Shown here: piece by piece, positions 22,176 through 33,610 of the stretch | How positions within the stretch are numbered: the stretch's first letter is position 1 | Layout: every line of letters starts with the position of its first letter | DNA from: Pohlia nutans | Taxonomy: Eukaryota; Streptophyta; Bryopsida; Bryales; Mniaceae | Direction: 5' to 3' | NCBI GenBank assembly: GCA_022496805.1 | Contig: CM040102.1 | Coordinates: forward strand, 17,515,955 to 17,579,954 | Length of the DNA: 64,000 nt | The notes under the pieces: model-generated | What the model was told of the DNA's origin: nothing | The model's input: only the letters and a program-made list of their open reading frames with translations | The model's database searches: none | Made by a program: the position numbers and the translations under genes

Positions 22176-25100
22176 TTATAATTTGGCAACGGAGTGAATT
22201 CGAAGCGATTGCAGAACGGAAAGGGCGATGCAATAGGCGAGCGTCTGGATGGTGACCATGGGATTCACGCCGAGTGCATTGGGAAAGACGCTGGCATCGC
22301 TCACGTACAGGCCCTCGACCTCCCAAGACTCGCCGTCTCCATCCACGACGGAGTGATTGGGATCGCTGCCCATTCTACAGCTGCTCATTTGGTGGCCGGA
22401 GCCGATTATAACCTGGTTTTTCTTCACGCCGCGGGCTCTGACTCTTCGAATGTACGCTTCGATGTCGCTAGGGTTTGCATCTGCAACACACATGGAACGG
22501 CATCATCAAATGTGGTGGAGTGACTGATGACATAAAATTCAGCAGCTACTGACTGTTATGGAGGCACACCTTTGAGAGAGAAGCGCTCTCCGTCTTGTTG
22601 GTGCGTTCCGACCTCGGTAGCGCCTGCGGCAATCAGCACGCGCAAGCCTGTCTCGATGCCTTCCAGTGCTGTTGCTTCGTCGGCTGCATTCAGGGTGTAT
22701 GAAACTACGGGTGAGCCGTCGGCTTCCACGCTCACTTGGCCGCTGCTCTCATCACGGGTGACCACACACAGCGTCGCGGTGCGGGAGAAGCGAGCCATTC
22801 TTTCCTTAAAGTCAGCAGCTGCCACCACAATAATGCCACCGCTACATCGGTAAATCACACTATACCCAATCGATAATATACCATTGATTGCGACATGCTT
22901 CCGATTAGCTCATTTAGTCTGTCCAAGCCTCTCGAATCAACAGTGAAACAATATTGATCTCCATAAATGTGGAAATGTGGAGTTCAATACTACTTTCAGT
23001 ATTGATTCCAGATGTATTGACAAAAAGGTAATACTGAAACAATATTGTACTAGACAGAGTACTCCATGCAATGAACGGGGAGAACCGGCAGCTAGTGTAA
23101 GATGAGCCGGTTGATTTTCTAAAAAACCGATTGGAATTTAGTAGGAGCGGCTAAAAACCGGGTGAAAAAGCTAAAAAAATTCTATTTTATATATTAAATA
23201 GAGAAAATAACCGGACTCCACACTTGAAAAACTGGTTCAATCTTGGAATGAAAGGAAAGTAACCGGTAAAGCTCAAAAAACTTCCTGGACTGTGACTCCA
23301 TGGGCTCTGCTACGGCATCTAGTGGGTGCATACTATCTCCAAGTATGAAGTGGCGAAGTGATAGCATGCACCCACTGCACAACGTGGCGAGCCCATGGAG
23401 TACTCTATCTAGCATAGCCTACTACACGTGTGACACATTAGTATTCTTATTTTGAGGAGTACGCTATGGAGAATTGAGAGTAGAAAGAGATGAGGAGTTC
23501 TCTACAAAGATTTGGAATAGACTATGAAGATTGTGTGCATAGGAAAATACATTACAGGTTGTAATTGTACTGCTTAGAACCAATCTAAAGATGCCATAGT
23601 CGGTTGTGATTTCTTTAAGTAGGCCATAACATAATAGAGTAGTGCAATGGATCCCCCTTTTGAAAATTGGATCTAATTGAAGATCCACGTATTTGATCAT
23701 TGCCACATACTCATAGTTTCTAATTGTAACTAGACTGTGGTCCCATTGCAAAAGGGGATGACTCCCATTGCTCTATAATGCTATGACTATGAAATCAACA
23801 CTGAAATCACAATTTAAAGAGGTGTAAATTCGATATTACCATGTACCTGTTCCTTGAACATTATAATTTTGATAATTGCAAATTCAATTTTGAATCAAGC
23901 ATCGTGGGTATGAACTTGACCTCTGACTCATACGGATTAGTACGGGGGTTCAATATTGAAGCTAGATTGGACTCCATATTGGACTCACGTATCAATGTGG
24001 GCTTTTCTGAATGATGACTTACCAGATGTCCAGGGCTGGAAACTAGCAAAGCTGCCGGGATGCGTGGCCGGAACTTCCAAGAGAGCACTAGGCACACTGG
24101 ACCCTTTCTTATAGATCGGAGAATACGCCGTCATGATGGCGCCCTCGTAGCAAGTTCCACGAGGTCCTCGATCCTGCGGAAAATACCCCCACACGAACAC
24201 CACCGGGTGCAGATGCAAGCCTTTTCCGATGTTCGGGTTCCGAAGCCCACTGTTGAGTAAGAGAGGGGGTGTCATCAGAGATCCTGACGCCACCACCACA
24301 GCCTGCGCTTCGATATACACTTTCCGTTCGGTGTCTCCAACTCTCGCCACCACTCCCCGTGCTTTATACTGCTTCTTCCCTGCAATTCACAACGTCTGTT
24401 CAATCAATGGTGCAAAGAAGAAGGCGAAGAAATTCTCATCATAGGTTGTGAATTCAGTACTTATGCTTCCTATGCGAAGAAGGGTTTCTACAGGTTTGGA
24501 ATTACCTGGAACAAGTACGTCTGTTGAAACAATGGTGCGAAGAAGAAGCAAAAGAAATTATTCTTATAACAGGTTGTGAATTCATTACCTGGAGCTTGGT
24601 TTTTTCTGTACAGGACGGCTTGTGCTTGGCATTCCGCCATGATCACGGCATTCCCGGAAGCCACGGCGTCCGCAAGCCAAGTGGTGGCAGTGGACGCCTT
24701 CTGTCCTCGTGGGCAGCCGGAGGTGCACCAACCGCAGTCATGATCCGGGGGCGTGTTCCTTGCGATGGTACCGACATCAATGCCCAGTCTCTCGCATCCT
24801 GCGCGGAGAATGGAGTTCGGGAGATTCTCGCGCGCGACGTGACGTTGCGCGCCGAGACGATTCCAAACTTCGCGCATGGCGAGCTGGTAGCGAGCCGAGG
24901 TGAAGAGCTCCAGGCCTGAAAGCACAGTCCGGGGAGAAATTTTAGCTCGACCAGCTTAAGATCCTACATTCTCTTGGACAAAAACGGTTTTCTGGAGCAC
25001 AGGCCTTAACCCTTAAATGCCCCATGGGGATAGTATATACACTGTTGTATAATTGGGATTTGCTAGCAAAAAGAAACTCTAAATTGGGATATCAGTAACT

Positions 25101-28100
25101 CACTAGAACCGCATTGATCTAAATTCCAACTTTCTCTTCTAAACTCAAACCCATTAAAGGTGTGGATTCATTCCAAGTACAACCAAAATACAACGTTCGC
25201 AAAGGCACGTTCAGACGTTTAGGGGTTAAGAAAATAGGGAATGTTTTTTGATTTCTCCCTGGCTCAAACGATCAGTTTTTTTCCTAAGATTTTGAACTCA
25301 ATCTGGCAATTCTGAATTTCAACCGGCTAATTTGTAACTACAAGGTCGGTTGTTCCTGGACATTGCCTGAAATTGCACCCCATTCTCGCAGCACATGCGG
25401 GGGTGTTTCGAAGCAGGCGGACCAGTTGATGGTGGTTCCCCCACCCACGGTCGCGCCTGCCACGAGGTTCACCGCGCCGTCCTTGGATGCAAGGGAGCCA
25501 AGTTTCTCAAACATGGCCATTTGCGAGGGACCTTCGAGTGTTGAGAAATCGGCTGCGGTGAAATACTTTCCCTTCTCAAGAATGACCACCTTGTAGCCCG
25601 CTTGTGCAAGCACGCTGGCTGCCACCCCGCCCCCGCTCCCTGACCCTGTGAAGGAGTTCAAAGAAATCATTAGAAAGCTTCAAAACATACTAACAGAAAG
25701 AAAAAAATCATGCTCTACATGTTTTACTATTAGGGGTTGTCACATCTCTGCCGAGAAGATTGAGAACCTCGGGAGAGAAACGTGGAGCTAATCATCGCCA
25801 TTCTCCATGAAGGTGTGACTCCCCTTCTCATTGTGTGAAGAATGAGAATGTACACGGCTCGTTAATCTTCTCCACGGCTTCATGCCTATTCTTCACCTCT
25901 GGAGGAGAAGAATGAAACTTCTCAATCTTTGGAGAATGGGTTCTCCACAATTCAAGGAGAAAGTGTTACGTACCCATTCTTTGAAGATTGAGAATGGGAA
26001 GAAAGAGGTGTGACACCCCTATTCTGCGTTATAAGCTTTCAAGAATGCCCAAATGGTCAAAAGTGGTCATTTTTATATGTAGAAAGGTTCAGAATATACC
26101 AATAGAAAGAAAAAAAACCATACTCTACTATTTTGGGTTATATAAGCTTTCAAGAATGCCCAAATGGCCACTTCCATACCTATCACCACCACGTCGCAAC
26201 TGATCCTCACATCCCCTTGCAGGTCGTCGTCGAGCACGGCGACACCGGCTCGCTTTAGCACCTTGGCCAGACTTTCGCCAGCTGCTTGGGTCTCAATTAC
26301 TGCATCCTTTAGAGGATCTTTAGAGGATTCTCTCGTCCTTTTAACTTCTGGATCAGCTCCGCAGTACCCGATTGCCTCCCAATTGCGGTTGTTTCCATCC
26401 TTATCAATCTTCAGGTACCAATGAAAGAAGAAGAACCAGTTAACCCACTGTAAAATTTCTGTAGTGAAGGAAAATTGGCCCCCCTGCTGCAAATCATCTG
26501 TTTGTGTGAAAATGACTTCAGTTTGACACAATCGACACTGTTGATCTTGTAGTATAGAACAAGAGCTTGAAAACGATGTATTGCAATCAGAAAACCAAAG
26601 AGGTAAAATGAGAAAATGCCACCGTTGCAAAGTTCAGTGATGCAGATGGCCATATTGGGCGTTTTAGACGCTTGGTGGCATTTCTCACCCTCCATGGAAA
26701 AAGTAAACTGACTAAAAATAGTCATTTTGAATCCTATATTATCGAATGCAGTAAAACAATAAAACTCAATTTTTGAGCAATCTAGGAAAGCCACTCCAAA
26801 TTCTATTTTTAACCAGTCTAGTTTTTTCACGGAGGGTGAGATTTTGAATGTCATTTGCTCTCGGCTAATGTTACTACTCCCTCTGGTTGGAAATAACTGT
26901 CCTGGCTAGTATTTGGCGTGTTTTAACTTAAAAGCCGTCTCAGTACTCAAAAAATGGTCTATCTTTCTAGTTTTTGTGTCACTCTCATTGTCTGCCCCAT
27001 TTGAAGTGGACAGGGCTCGTGTTTGAAGTATAAAACATAGAACAAATTGATTGCAAAAAAGAAAAATGGACAATTATTTAGACTGGACAGAGGGAGTACT
27101 ACCTTCGTGTAGACAGCCCACATGGTGATCATTTTGAATAGTTTGTAGAGAGCTCGCAGGCTTCCGATTACACTGAGCGACCATCGACGTAAGATTGTTT
27201 CTTGCTTTGATCTCGGAAGAGACGGGAAGCTTTGGCAGAATGGGAGTTCCCAGGTGAGGCTGGCTCGTCCTCCCAGGATGACAGTTCCCAGCCGTGTTGA
27301 CAACAGCCACAGGAACACTTTGATTGCTGTCAGTAGCGTCGGCTTCAACAGAACAGTCAACAGACCTGCTATCTGCAAACCAGCATCAATTCTTCCATCA
27401 AATTAACCCCTAGAGGCCCAAAGAATTCCATGGTTTCCAAATGACATATTCAATTGAAAAATAGAATTCAGATGGAACCAAATATTATATCACCGGAATT
27501 AGTGAAGAACATTCTACACCAAGGTCTCATATGCGATTTCTCTGCGAGTCTCACATTTCCCACTGAGTCTTAAAACTGCTTATTCACCAGTTTAATGTTG
27601 ACTCACCTGCTTATAAAAGGGAAGCTTAACAAGTGTCAACTCTTGAGGCTTGGTGGGAAAAGTGAGACTAAAAAGGAAATGCACACAGGGAAACCATTAT
27701 GAGCTCACTGTGCTATGTGTTGGTCAAGAAACGAAGAAATTCAAACAAGAGGAAAGTCCACAAAAGACCTACTCAAAACTGCTTAAAAAAACACATGAGG
27801 CTCTTCTTGGGACTCTTTGAGGGGTTAAATTCTAGCGACCGTTTGATGGAGTTGATGGGTGTGTCGTTGTCACTTACATCCTCAGGAATGCTCATGTCGG
27901 AAGCTGAGCAGCCATAGAACGCCGAAATCTCACGAGCGCCGATGAAAGATTTTAGTGAGGCAGAGGAATTAGTTTGACCTGCAACATCGATGGAAGGAGA
28001 GAAAGCGTCGCAAATGGATGTAAGGGCGCTCATCTGGGCTTTGGTGAAGCTGTGGTTTGTGGGTGGATTCCATGTCTTGAGCAACGGATGTCCTGCAGCC

Positions 28101-28162
28101 TCCGAGTCGGTACTTCTTCGCCTCTCATATCCATTGCGATCATCGCTCTGGTGGGGCGCCAT
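22176..28162 (-). CDS. FAO: Long-chain fatty alcohol oxidase (GMC flavoprotein)
   Basis: Eight exons (28162-27878, 27372-27103, 26408-26180, 25645-25367, 24915-24589, 24379-24023, 22818-22570, 22480-22176) sum to 2301 nt, 766 residues, the usual size of plant long-chain alcohol oxidases. These peroxisome/ER-associated GMC enzymes oxidise long-chain fatty alcohols to aldehydes with O2 giving H2O2. Exon 2 encodes the hydrophobic N-terminal region ([10 protein letters not shown]). The FAD Rossmann motif [10 protein letters not shown] crosses the exon 3/4 junction near residue 260, preceded by [21 protein letters not shown] and the GMC C-terminal block follow; [11 protein letters not shown] and [10 protein letters not shown] carry the His/Asn pair near residues 695 and 738. 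Intron 4 uses a GC donor (CAG/GCAATG). ATG 28162 is the only in-frame start in exon 1. Introns host elements B, C, D, G and a Stowaway. It appears intact. Confidence 0.95.
23295..23402. repeat. Imperfect 108-nt hairpin in oxidase intron 6
   Basis: Two arms of about 41 nt pair around a 25-nt loop. The left arm carries ACTCCATGGGCTC and AGTGGGTGCAT; the right arm carries ATGCACCCACT and GAGCCCATGGAGT. The middle of the stem is mismatched. It could be a tiny MITE or a miRNA-like foldback. No target duplication was found. Confidence 0.55.
23636..23774. mobile_element. Family W MITE, copy 1, TSD ATAAT-like
   Basis: The inverted ends are AGAGTAGTGCAATGG and its complement-like CCCATTGCTCT. ATAAT stands directly on both sides (23631-23635, 23775-23779). 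A larger relative lies at 53051-53574. It lies in oxidase intron 6. Confidence 0.6.
25006..25229. mobile_element. Family B piggyBac-like MITE, copy 2, TSD TTAA
   Basis: It starts TTAACCCTTAAATGCCCC and ends GACGTTTAGGGGTTAA, and matches 10954-11179 throughout. It lies in oxidase intron 4, about 140 bases past the GC-type donor's exon. Confidence 0.85.
25732..26020. mobile_element. Family G MITE, copy 2, TSD ATT
   Basis: Ends AGGGGTTGTCACATCTC and GAGGTGTGACACCCCT, with ATT at 25729-25731 and 26021-26023. It lies in oxidase intron 3, in one of two tandem copies of an intron segment. The other copy (about 26100-26170) has an intact ATT at the matching place, which serves as an empty-site control. 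Confidence 0.8.
26877..27096. mobile_element. Stowaway-like MITE, TSD TA, at oxidase intron 2 donor
   Basis: The ends CTCCCTCTGG and CAGAGGGAG with TA on both sides (26875-26876, 27097-27098) are typical of Tc1/mariner-type Stowaway MITEs. The right end is only four bases inside intron 2: the donor GT is at 27102-27101 on the minus strand. A relative lies at 42667-43060. Confidence 0.85.
27403..27828. mobile_element. Family C piggyBac-like MITE filling oxidase intron 1, TSD TTAA
   Basis: It begins TTAACCCCTAGAGGCCCA and ends TTTGAGGGGTTAA. The interior matches the copies at 36978-37216 and 62746-63012. It makes up about 85 percent of oxidase intron 1 (27373-27877) and is itself interrupted by a family D element. 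Confidence 0.82.
27517..27712. mobile_element. Family D CACTA-like MITE nested in family C, TSD CTA
   Basis: The ends are CACCAAGGTCTCAT (decayed) and ATGAGCTCACTGTG, with CTA at 27514-27516 and 27713-27715. Removing it restores continuity with other family C copies. Confidence 0.75.
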
Positions 28163-28310
28163 GTGATCGATGTGCTCAAAATCACCCCAAGCTGCTACGA
28201 TGATGGCTTGCACTCTCAGTTCATTGTCGAGGGATTTGATGTGGCTGGCTTTGGCATGCACAAATGAGGTTCACTTCTACACTGACAGAAAAAATCATCA
28301 TCAGATTAAA

Positions 28311-28710
28311 CTTTTTCGTTGCTTGTTTCTTCGAAGGTATACAAACTGCTCTGTAGTACGTAGAAAATACAGCAAAAAACATTTTCGTTGCTTGTTTCTT
28401 TGAAGGTATACAAACTGCTCTGTAGTAGAAAATACAGCAAAAAACATTTTCGTTGCTTGTTTCTTTGAAGGTATACAAACTGCTCTGTAGTAGAAAATAC
28501 AGCAAAAAACTTTTTCGTCGCTTGTTTCTTTGAAGGTATACAAACTGCTCTGTAGTAGAAAATACAGCAAAAAAAATTTCGTCGCTTGTTTCTTTGAAGG
28601 TATACAAACTGCTCTGTAGTAGAAAATACAGCAAAAAAACTTTTTCGTTGCTGGCTTGTTTCTTTGAAGGTATACAAACTGCTTTTTAGTGAAAAATACA
28701 GCAAAAAACT
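28311..28710. repeat. Six-copy tandem repeat, ~65-bp unit, upstream of oxidase
   Basis: Six direct copies of a unit of 64-69 bp (period markers TTTCGT at about 28317, 28386, 28451, 28516, 28580, 28646). Each contains GTATACAAACTGC and AAATACAGCAAAAAA. It starts about 150 bases upstream of the oxidase ATG, so it lies in promoter or 5' leader. Read on the oxidase strand every unit has a pyrimidine tract ending CTACTACAG, resembling a 3' splice site. The open frames crossing it are repeats without protein character. Confidence 0.9.
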
Positions 28711-29849
28711 TCAGGAGTTGATGAATCTGATGCATATATTCTAGTTCTAAATACAATTCCCCAGAGTTCATACCTTTGAATCGAGAGTGCGACTTCAATT
28801 CAGTCGATCGAGTGTGATTGTCTAGTCAGCTAGCTTGAATTATTTACATAGCTAGAATCTGCAATTCAAACGAGAATCCAAATCAGGTGAGGTAAGTACT
28901 GAGTAAGTTATCAGTGCATAGCTGAACAATGAATGCGTGCTTTAATTATTGACAAGAGAGAATGAACAAAGAGAGCACAAAACAGACTGATGCCATTAAT
29001 TTGCTGCAGTCACAAGATTGCACGAAATGTCAGACAGTGACGAGTGTCCACTTCACTTGGTGATCAATTCGGTTGGTGTAGTACTAGTAGAAAATTTACC
29101 TCCACTTCGTGATCAGTTCGGTTGGTGGAGCAGTACGTAGGTTCTTCGCCTCTGCCAAAGACATAAACTCAAATTGGATTTCTGAGTTGCATGAGTTGAG
29201 CTTGCAGGCCAGCCTTCTTTTACTGAAGAGCCGCCTGTTGTCACTGCTGAGTGAAAAGCTCACTCCATCGAGTCACATCCGAGCTGGCAGTCACTACAAG
29301 CTACTAAGTGAAGTGCTTTTCATGAATGAAAAACTTGGTTAAGCACAGTCACACTACTTGAGTGACCTTGATCATGAAAGTTAGACTGTCAAGTGAACTC
29401 CAATTAATTAAGGACTTTGAATTCATGTAGAATTTGTTCATGGGACCACACTAGTTAACCGATTTTACGGCTCTGTGTTAAAAGTAACTGATGTAGATCT
29501 AATGACGTGCCAGATTATGAGTCCACAAGAAGTTTCTTCTGCAACAAGTTTTGGACCCTTTTTCGCGGATTGGATGCATTTTAATTACTTGCAAGCAACG
29601 TCCCTACATATCGACCGTTCCCATCTGTATAGTAGCCCAGTGAGCCTCCCTCAATCCAATCGTTTGCAGTTTCTTCTGGTTTTTAAAGTCTCACACGAGG
29701 ATACTGACTGAGAACTTTTAGTTCAGTTCTTTTGCGTCACACAAGGAACAGTGTGACATCAGACCAGTGTAAAGCTGATAACCCAGAGAACCTTCCGACC
29801 AAGCAGCGTGTTTGCTCCTTATTGGTCAAACGTATCATACATGAGTGAG
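28711..29849. other. Spacer
   Basis: Probable distal promoter of the oxidase. A short direct repeat of the words CCACTTCRTGATCARTTCGGTTGG lies at about 29052 and 29103 (written as a consensus of two 20-base cores). No gene was recognised. Confidence 0.4.
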
Positions 29850-30034
29850 AATTCAAACGACCATTTTCTGGTCGCTGCCCGAATGTAAGGGGCTGCCCGG
29901 AATTAAAAAATGATTTTTTTTGAATTTTTATAATACTACATCAAGTTTACTTTTCAACCCGATTTGAATTATGTCAATCCGAGTTCAACTCCACTTGGGA
30001 GAATTTTTCAAAGTGAATCACATCAACATTGTCT
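29850..30034 (+). mobile_element. Family A fragment (left half)
   Basis: Interior family A sequence (GGTCGCTGCCC, TCAAGTTTACTTTTCAACCC, AACATTGTC) without a clean left end. It stops where a complete family A element begins at 30034, probably because that element inserted into it. Confidence 0.6.
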
Positions 30035-30582
30035 TAATCCCTAAGTGACGGATCAACCATTTTATGGTCGCTGCCCTTTTTTTACGGGCTGCCCAAGATG
30101 GAAAAAATCTTTTTTAGAAAATAAAAAATATTTTCCAATAGGAAATCAAGTCTACTTTCCAACCCAATTTGAATCATGTCGATCCGAGTTAAACTCCACC
30201 GGGGAGAAATTTTCAAAGACAAACACCCTCTACATTGGCTAGTGTTAGAAAATTTACTATTTGGGGAAAGTAATGATGTTCTCTCCATTGAAAAATGTGC
30301 AATTTTGAGTTTTACAATAGAATGTCTAGTTTTAACCAATCATATCAAATTTCAAATTCTAAAAATAAAATTTGTAATTTTGATAAATATTTGAAGCTAA
30401 AGGCTTCTATATTCATTATGAGAAAATAAAAAGCTATTTTTTGAAATTTGACCGTATGAATAATTACTAAACATCATGCTCCTCATTTTCTCTTTTGGAC
30501 CAAACTTCATCAAAGTTGAAGAAGTAATTTTTTATAACACATTTATGTTTTGCCCTTACCCCCTCCGTCATTTAGGGGTTAA
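30034..30582. mobile_element. Family A piggyBac-like element, TSD TTAA
   Basis: Begins TTAATCCCTAAGTGACGG and ends CCGTCATTTAGGGGTTAA; 549 bp and closely similar to the copy nested at 17844-18394. Confidence 0.85.
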
Positions 30583-31044
30583 TAGGTAAAATATTTTTAA
30601 ATAGGTAATCAGTCTACTTTCCAACCCAATTTGAATCATGTCAATCCGAGTTAAACTCCACCCGGGATAAATTTAAAAAAAAAAAACACTTCTACATTGT
30701 CTAGTGTTAGAAAACTTACTATTTGGGGAAAGTAATGATGTTCTCTCCGTTGAAAATTTTGCAATTTTTGATTTTAGAATAGAATGTCTAGTTTTAACAA
30801 ATCATACAAAATTTAAAATTCTAAAAATAAAATTTGTGATTCTTATAAATATTTGAAGTTAAATGCTTCTAAATTCATTATGAGATGATAAAAAGCTATT
30901 TTTTGATATTTGACCGTATGGAAAATTACTAAACATCAAGCTCCTCATTTTCACTTTTGGACCAAACTTCATCAAAGTTGAAGAAGTAATTTTTTATAAC
31001 ACATTTATGTTTTGCCCTTACCCCCTCTGTCATTTAGGGGTTAA
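30583..31044. mobile_element. Family A element, left end missing
   Basis: Starts within the family A body (AAATAGGTAATC) about 90 bases from where a full copy would begin and runs to a good right end CTGTCATTTAGGGGTTAA. It directly follows the complete copy, so the three family A units form a partial head-to-tail array. Confidence 0.75.
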
Positions 31045-31046
31045 AC

Positions 31047-32311
31047 ACCCAATTCGCTAATTTTGCAGTTGGCCATAAAATCATGCACTTGACCCCCAAG
31101 CAAATCAAAAAATTTGTTTGAAAAATTCTCTAAAAAACAACAATTTTTGTCTTCCTACAATCCCTTACGTTGTAAAGAAACAATTAATTATTTTATTTTC
31201 TATCCTTATCTTTATTTTTTATTTTATCCATATCTTTGTCTTATCTTTTCTTTTATTTTATCTTGTTTTTTCTTCTTGTCTTTCTTGTCTTCCTCTTGTC
31301 TTCTTTCTTCTTTTTCTTCTACTCTTCTTCTTTTTCTTCTAGTCTTCCTCTTGTCTTCCTTTTGTTTTTTCTTGCACCTTGCCATTTCAGGAGTTTAAAC
31401 GTTAAAAAAGTTTTAAAAAATAAAAATGAGGGATCAACCAATGGCTAAATCCAATACAAGTCAAAAAAAAAATATTTTTTATTTTTTATTTTTGTTTTTT
31501 TGCTTCCAATTTTTCCAGTTAGAGAGGGTCCGCGCTCACGGACCCTAATTTAATTTTGACCCACTCTCCCTCCCTCATCCCCTTTCCTTCTTTTTCCCCT
31601 TTTTCCTATATAAACCCTCCCTCACTCTCTTCTCCTCAATATAAAGGAGGAAGAGGGAGGAGGGAGGGAGAATGAGGGAGGGTTAATATAGGAAAAAGGG
31701 GAAAAAGAAGGAAAGGGGGGGGGGGGGGGGGAGGGAGGGAGAGTGGGTCAAAATTAAACAAGGGTCTGTGCGCACGGACCCTCCCTGCATCGAAAAAGCA
31801 GAAGCAAAAAAAAATAAAAATAAAAATAAAATAAAATAAAATAAAATAAAATAAAATAAAATAATATATATATATATATATATATATATTGGCTTGTATT
31901 GGATTTAGCCATTGGTTGATCCCTCATTTTTATTTTTTAAAACTTTTTTAACGTTTAAACTCTTGAAATGGCAAGGTGCAAGAAAAAAAAAGGAAGACAA
32001 GAGGAAGACTAGAAGAAAAAGAAGGAAGACAAGAAGAAGACAAGAAAGAAGACAAGAAAAAAAAACAAAATAAAATAAAAGAAAAGAAAAGATAATGATA
32101 AGGAAAAAATAAAAGATGATAATATGGATAAAATAAAAGATAAAAATAAGGCTAAAAAATAAATTGAATAATTTTTTTTTACAACGTAAGGGATTGTAGG
32201 AAGACAATAATTGTTGTTTTTTAGAGAATTTTTCAAACAATTTTTTTTAAAGCCAAATTGCTCATGAAATGAGTGCACTTGGCCAAGTGCAAAATTAGGG
32301 AATTGGATGTT
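31047..32311. repeat. Young 1.26-kb inverted repeat (foldback)
   Basis: Left arm from about 31047 (CCAATTCGCTAATTTTGC) and right arm ending about 32311 (its complement CCAATTCCCTAATTTTGC) are near-identical over long stretches, for example the block around ATGAGGGATCAACCAATGG at 31428 and its complement at 31905, and AATCCCTTACGTTGTAAA at 31160 and its complement at 32180. The centre (31510-31790) is a second inverted block bounded by GGGTCCGCGCTCACGGACCC-like sequence. One arm contains a run of about 18 G. The frames it opens are Phe/Leu/Ser low-complexity. It is either a foldback transposon or a hairpin-RNA locus. Confidence 0.85.
31806..31890. repeat. AAAAT and AT microsatellites
   Basis: A run of AAAAT-type repeats (about 31808-31862) passes into an uninterrupted AT dinucleotide run (about 31864-31890) within the right arm of the inverted repeat. 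Confidence 0.9.
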
Positions 32312-33610
32312 CTTTCTCCCATTTTGAAAAGGTTGAAGTTGGAAATGAACGATCATGAAAGGTGGTAGGAACTCGGGTAGAAAGGGGCTAATAGGTGAAT
32401 TAGATCAAACTCAATGCAACACAATAGTTACATTTAAATTTTAAATTAGAGTTCGTCTATATTCTAAATTTTAAAGACCCAATCCCACATGCTATATGTA
32501 CCTCACAAATAGTCAATGCACTACCTTACCTAGGAAGCACCTTCGGTGCCCTTTCGCCGAATGTTTAACTTTTTTTAGAATATCATTCGGCAAAATGAAC
32601 ATTCCCTGAAATATGTCTTTCCCTTTACAAAAGCTTTTCTTTGAAAAAAAAAATTCTTAAAATTCGAGCATTTATTTTTAGAATCTTTTCACCAAAGGTA
32701 CTTTCGAAATATGGTAACCATGTGCAACTATCATTAATATGTAGAACCGGGATGTACTAAAATGAGCTACAAAATTCCATCACGTATATATTCAATTTCA
32801 AGATTTCGCTTAAACTTAATCATGTAAAGTGTTGTAGAAGACTTGATATAAAGAGAAAATATAAAGTGTTGATTCAAACTTCAAAGCAAAGAAGATTACA
32901 TCTAAATGAATTTCATCCATATTGCCAAATGTCAAAGGATATTAATATTGTCTTGCATTGAAGATGTTTTTACGGTAGTTTCTCCATTTTTGTAACTTTC
33001 AACTATTAAATGTATTTATTATTATTAAATAAAAAATTTGTGGGTCTTGTTCCTATTTTGAAAAGAATTTCAATGCACTAAAAGAATGTATTATTTGGAT
33101 TTTAGTTATGAATAAGTTATTAAGTTAGAATTTTTGTTTAAACTTCTCTAAAAATAAATAACTTTGCTTCTCCAACTGTTGTGAATTTATTCAACTTTAA
33201 ATTTATTTTTAGCCTACCTATAGGAATGAAGAAAGCACAGAAATGGAGAAACTACAGAAAATGGAAGTTATCGGAATGAAAAACTGTAGGGAGGTGCTGT
33301 TGAGTTTTTCAACGGGATTGAGTGTTATCATCCAAACTTAACCCAACTAAAGTTCCTATAGGGGTTTAGTTGAATTGAGGTATGGTTGAGATTTTTTCTC
33401 AAGGGGAGGACCACGGTCCAAAGTTTTCTCAAGGGTTGAAATCACTCTCTATATGCGACCAAAAGTTGAAACCATTTTCAACCCAAAAGCACCTAAAACT
33501 TTCAACCCAATCCCATGTACCGCTCCTTCCATACTGTCTCGGGCGAACCGACTTTTAGTTACGCCTTTTGTATACACATTCATATACGAGTGATGTAGAA
33601 GTTTGAACGG
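32312..33610. other. AT-rich spacer
   Basis: No gene or bounded repeat found. A stretch at 33290-33500 contains short GTTGAAA/TTTCAAC words in both orientations. Confidence 0.4.

Noticed and set aside
28221..28798. Three overlapping minus-strand frames of 130-165 codons
   Set aside because: They only read through the 65-bp tandem repeat; the protein repeats in all three frames.
31114..32356. Phe/Leu/Ser-rich frames resembling membrane proteins
   Set aside because: They are translations of the TTCTTCTTTTT-rich arms of the large inverted repeat.
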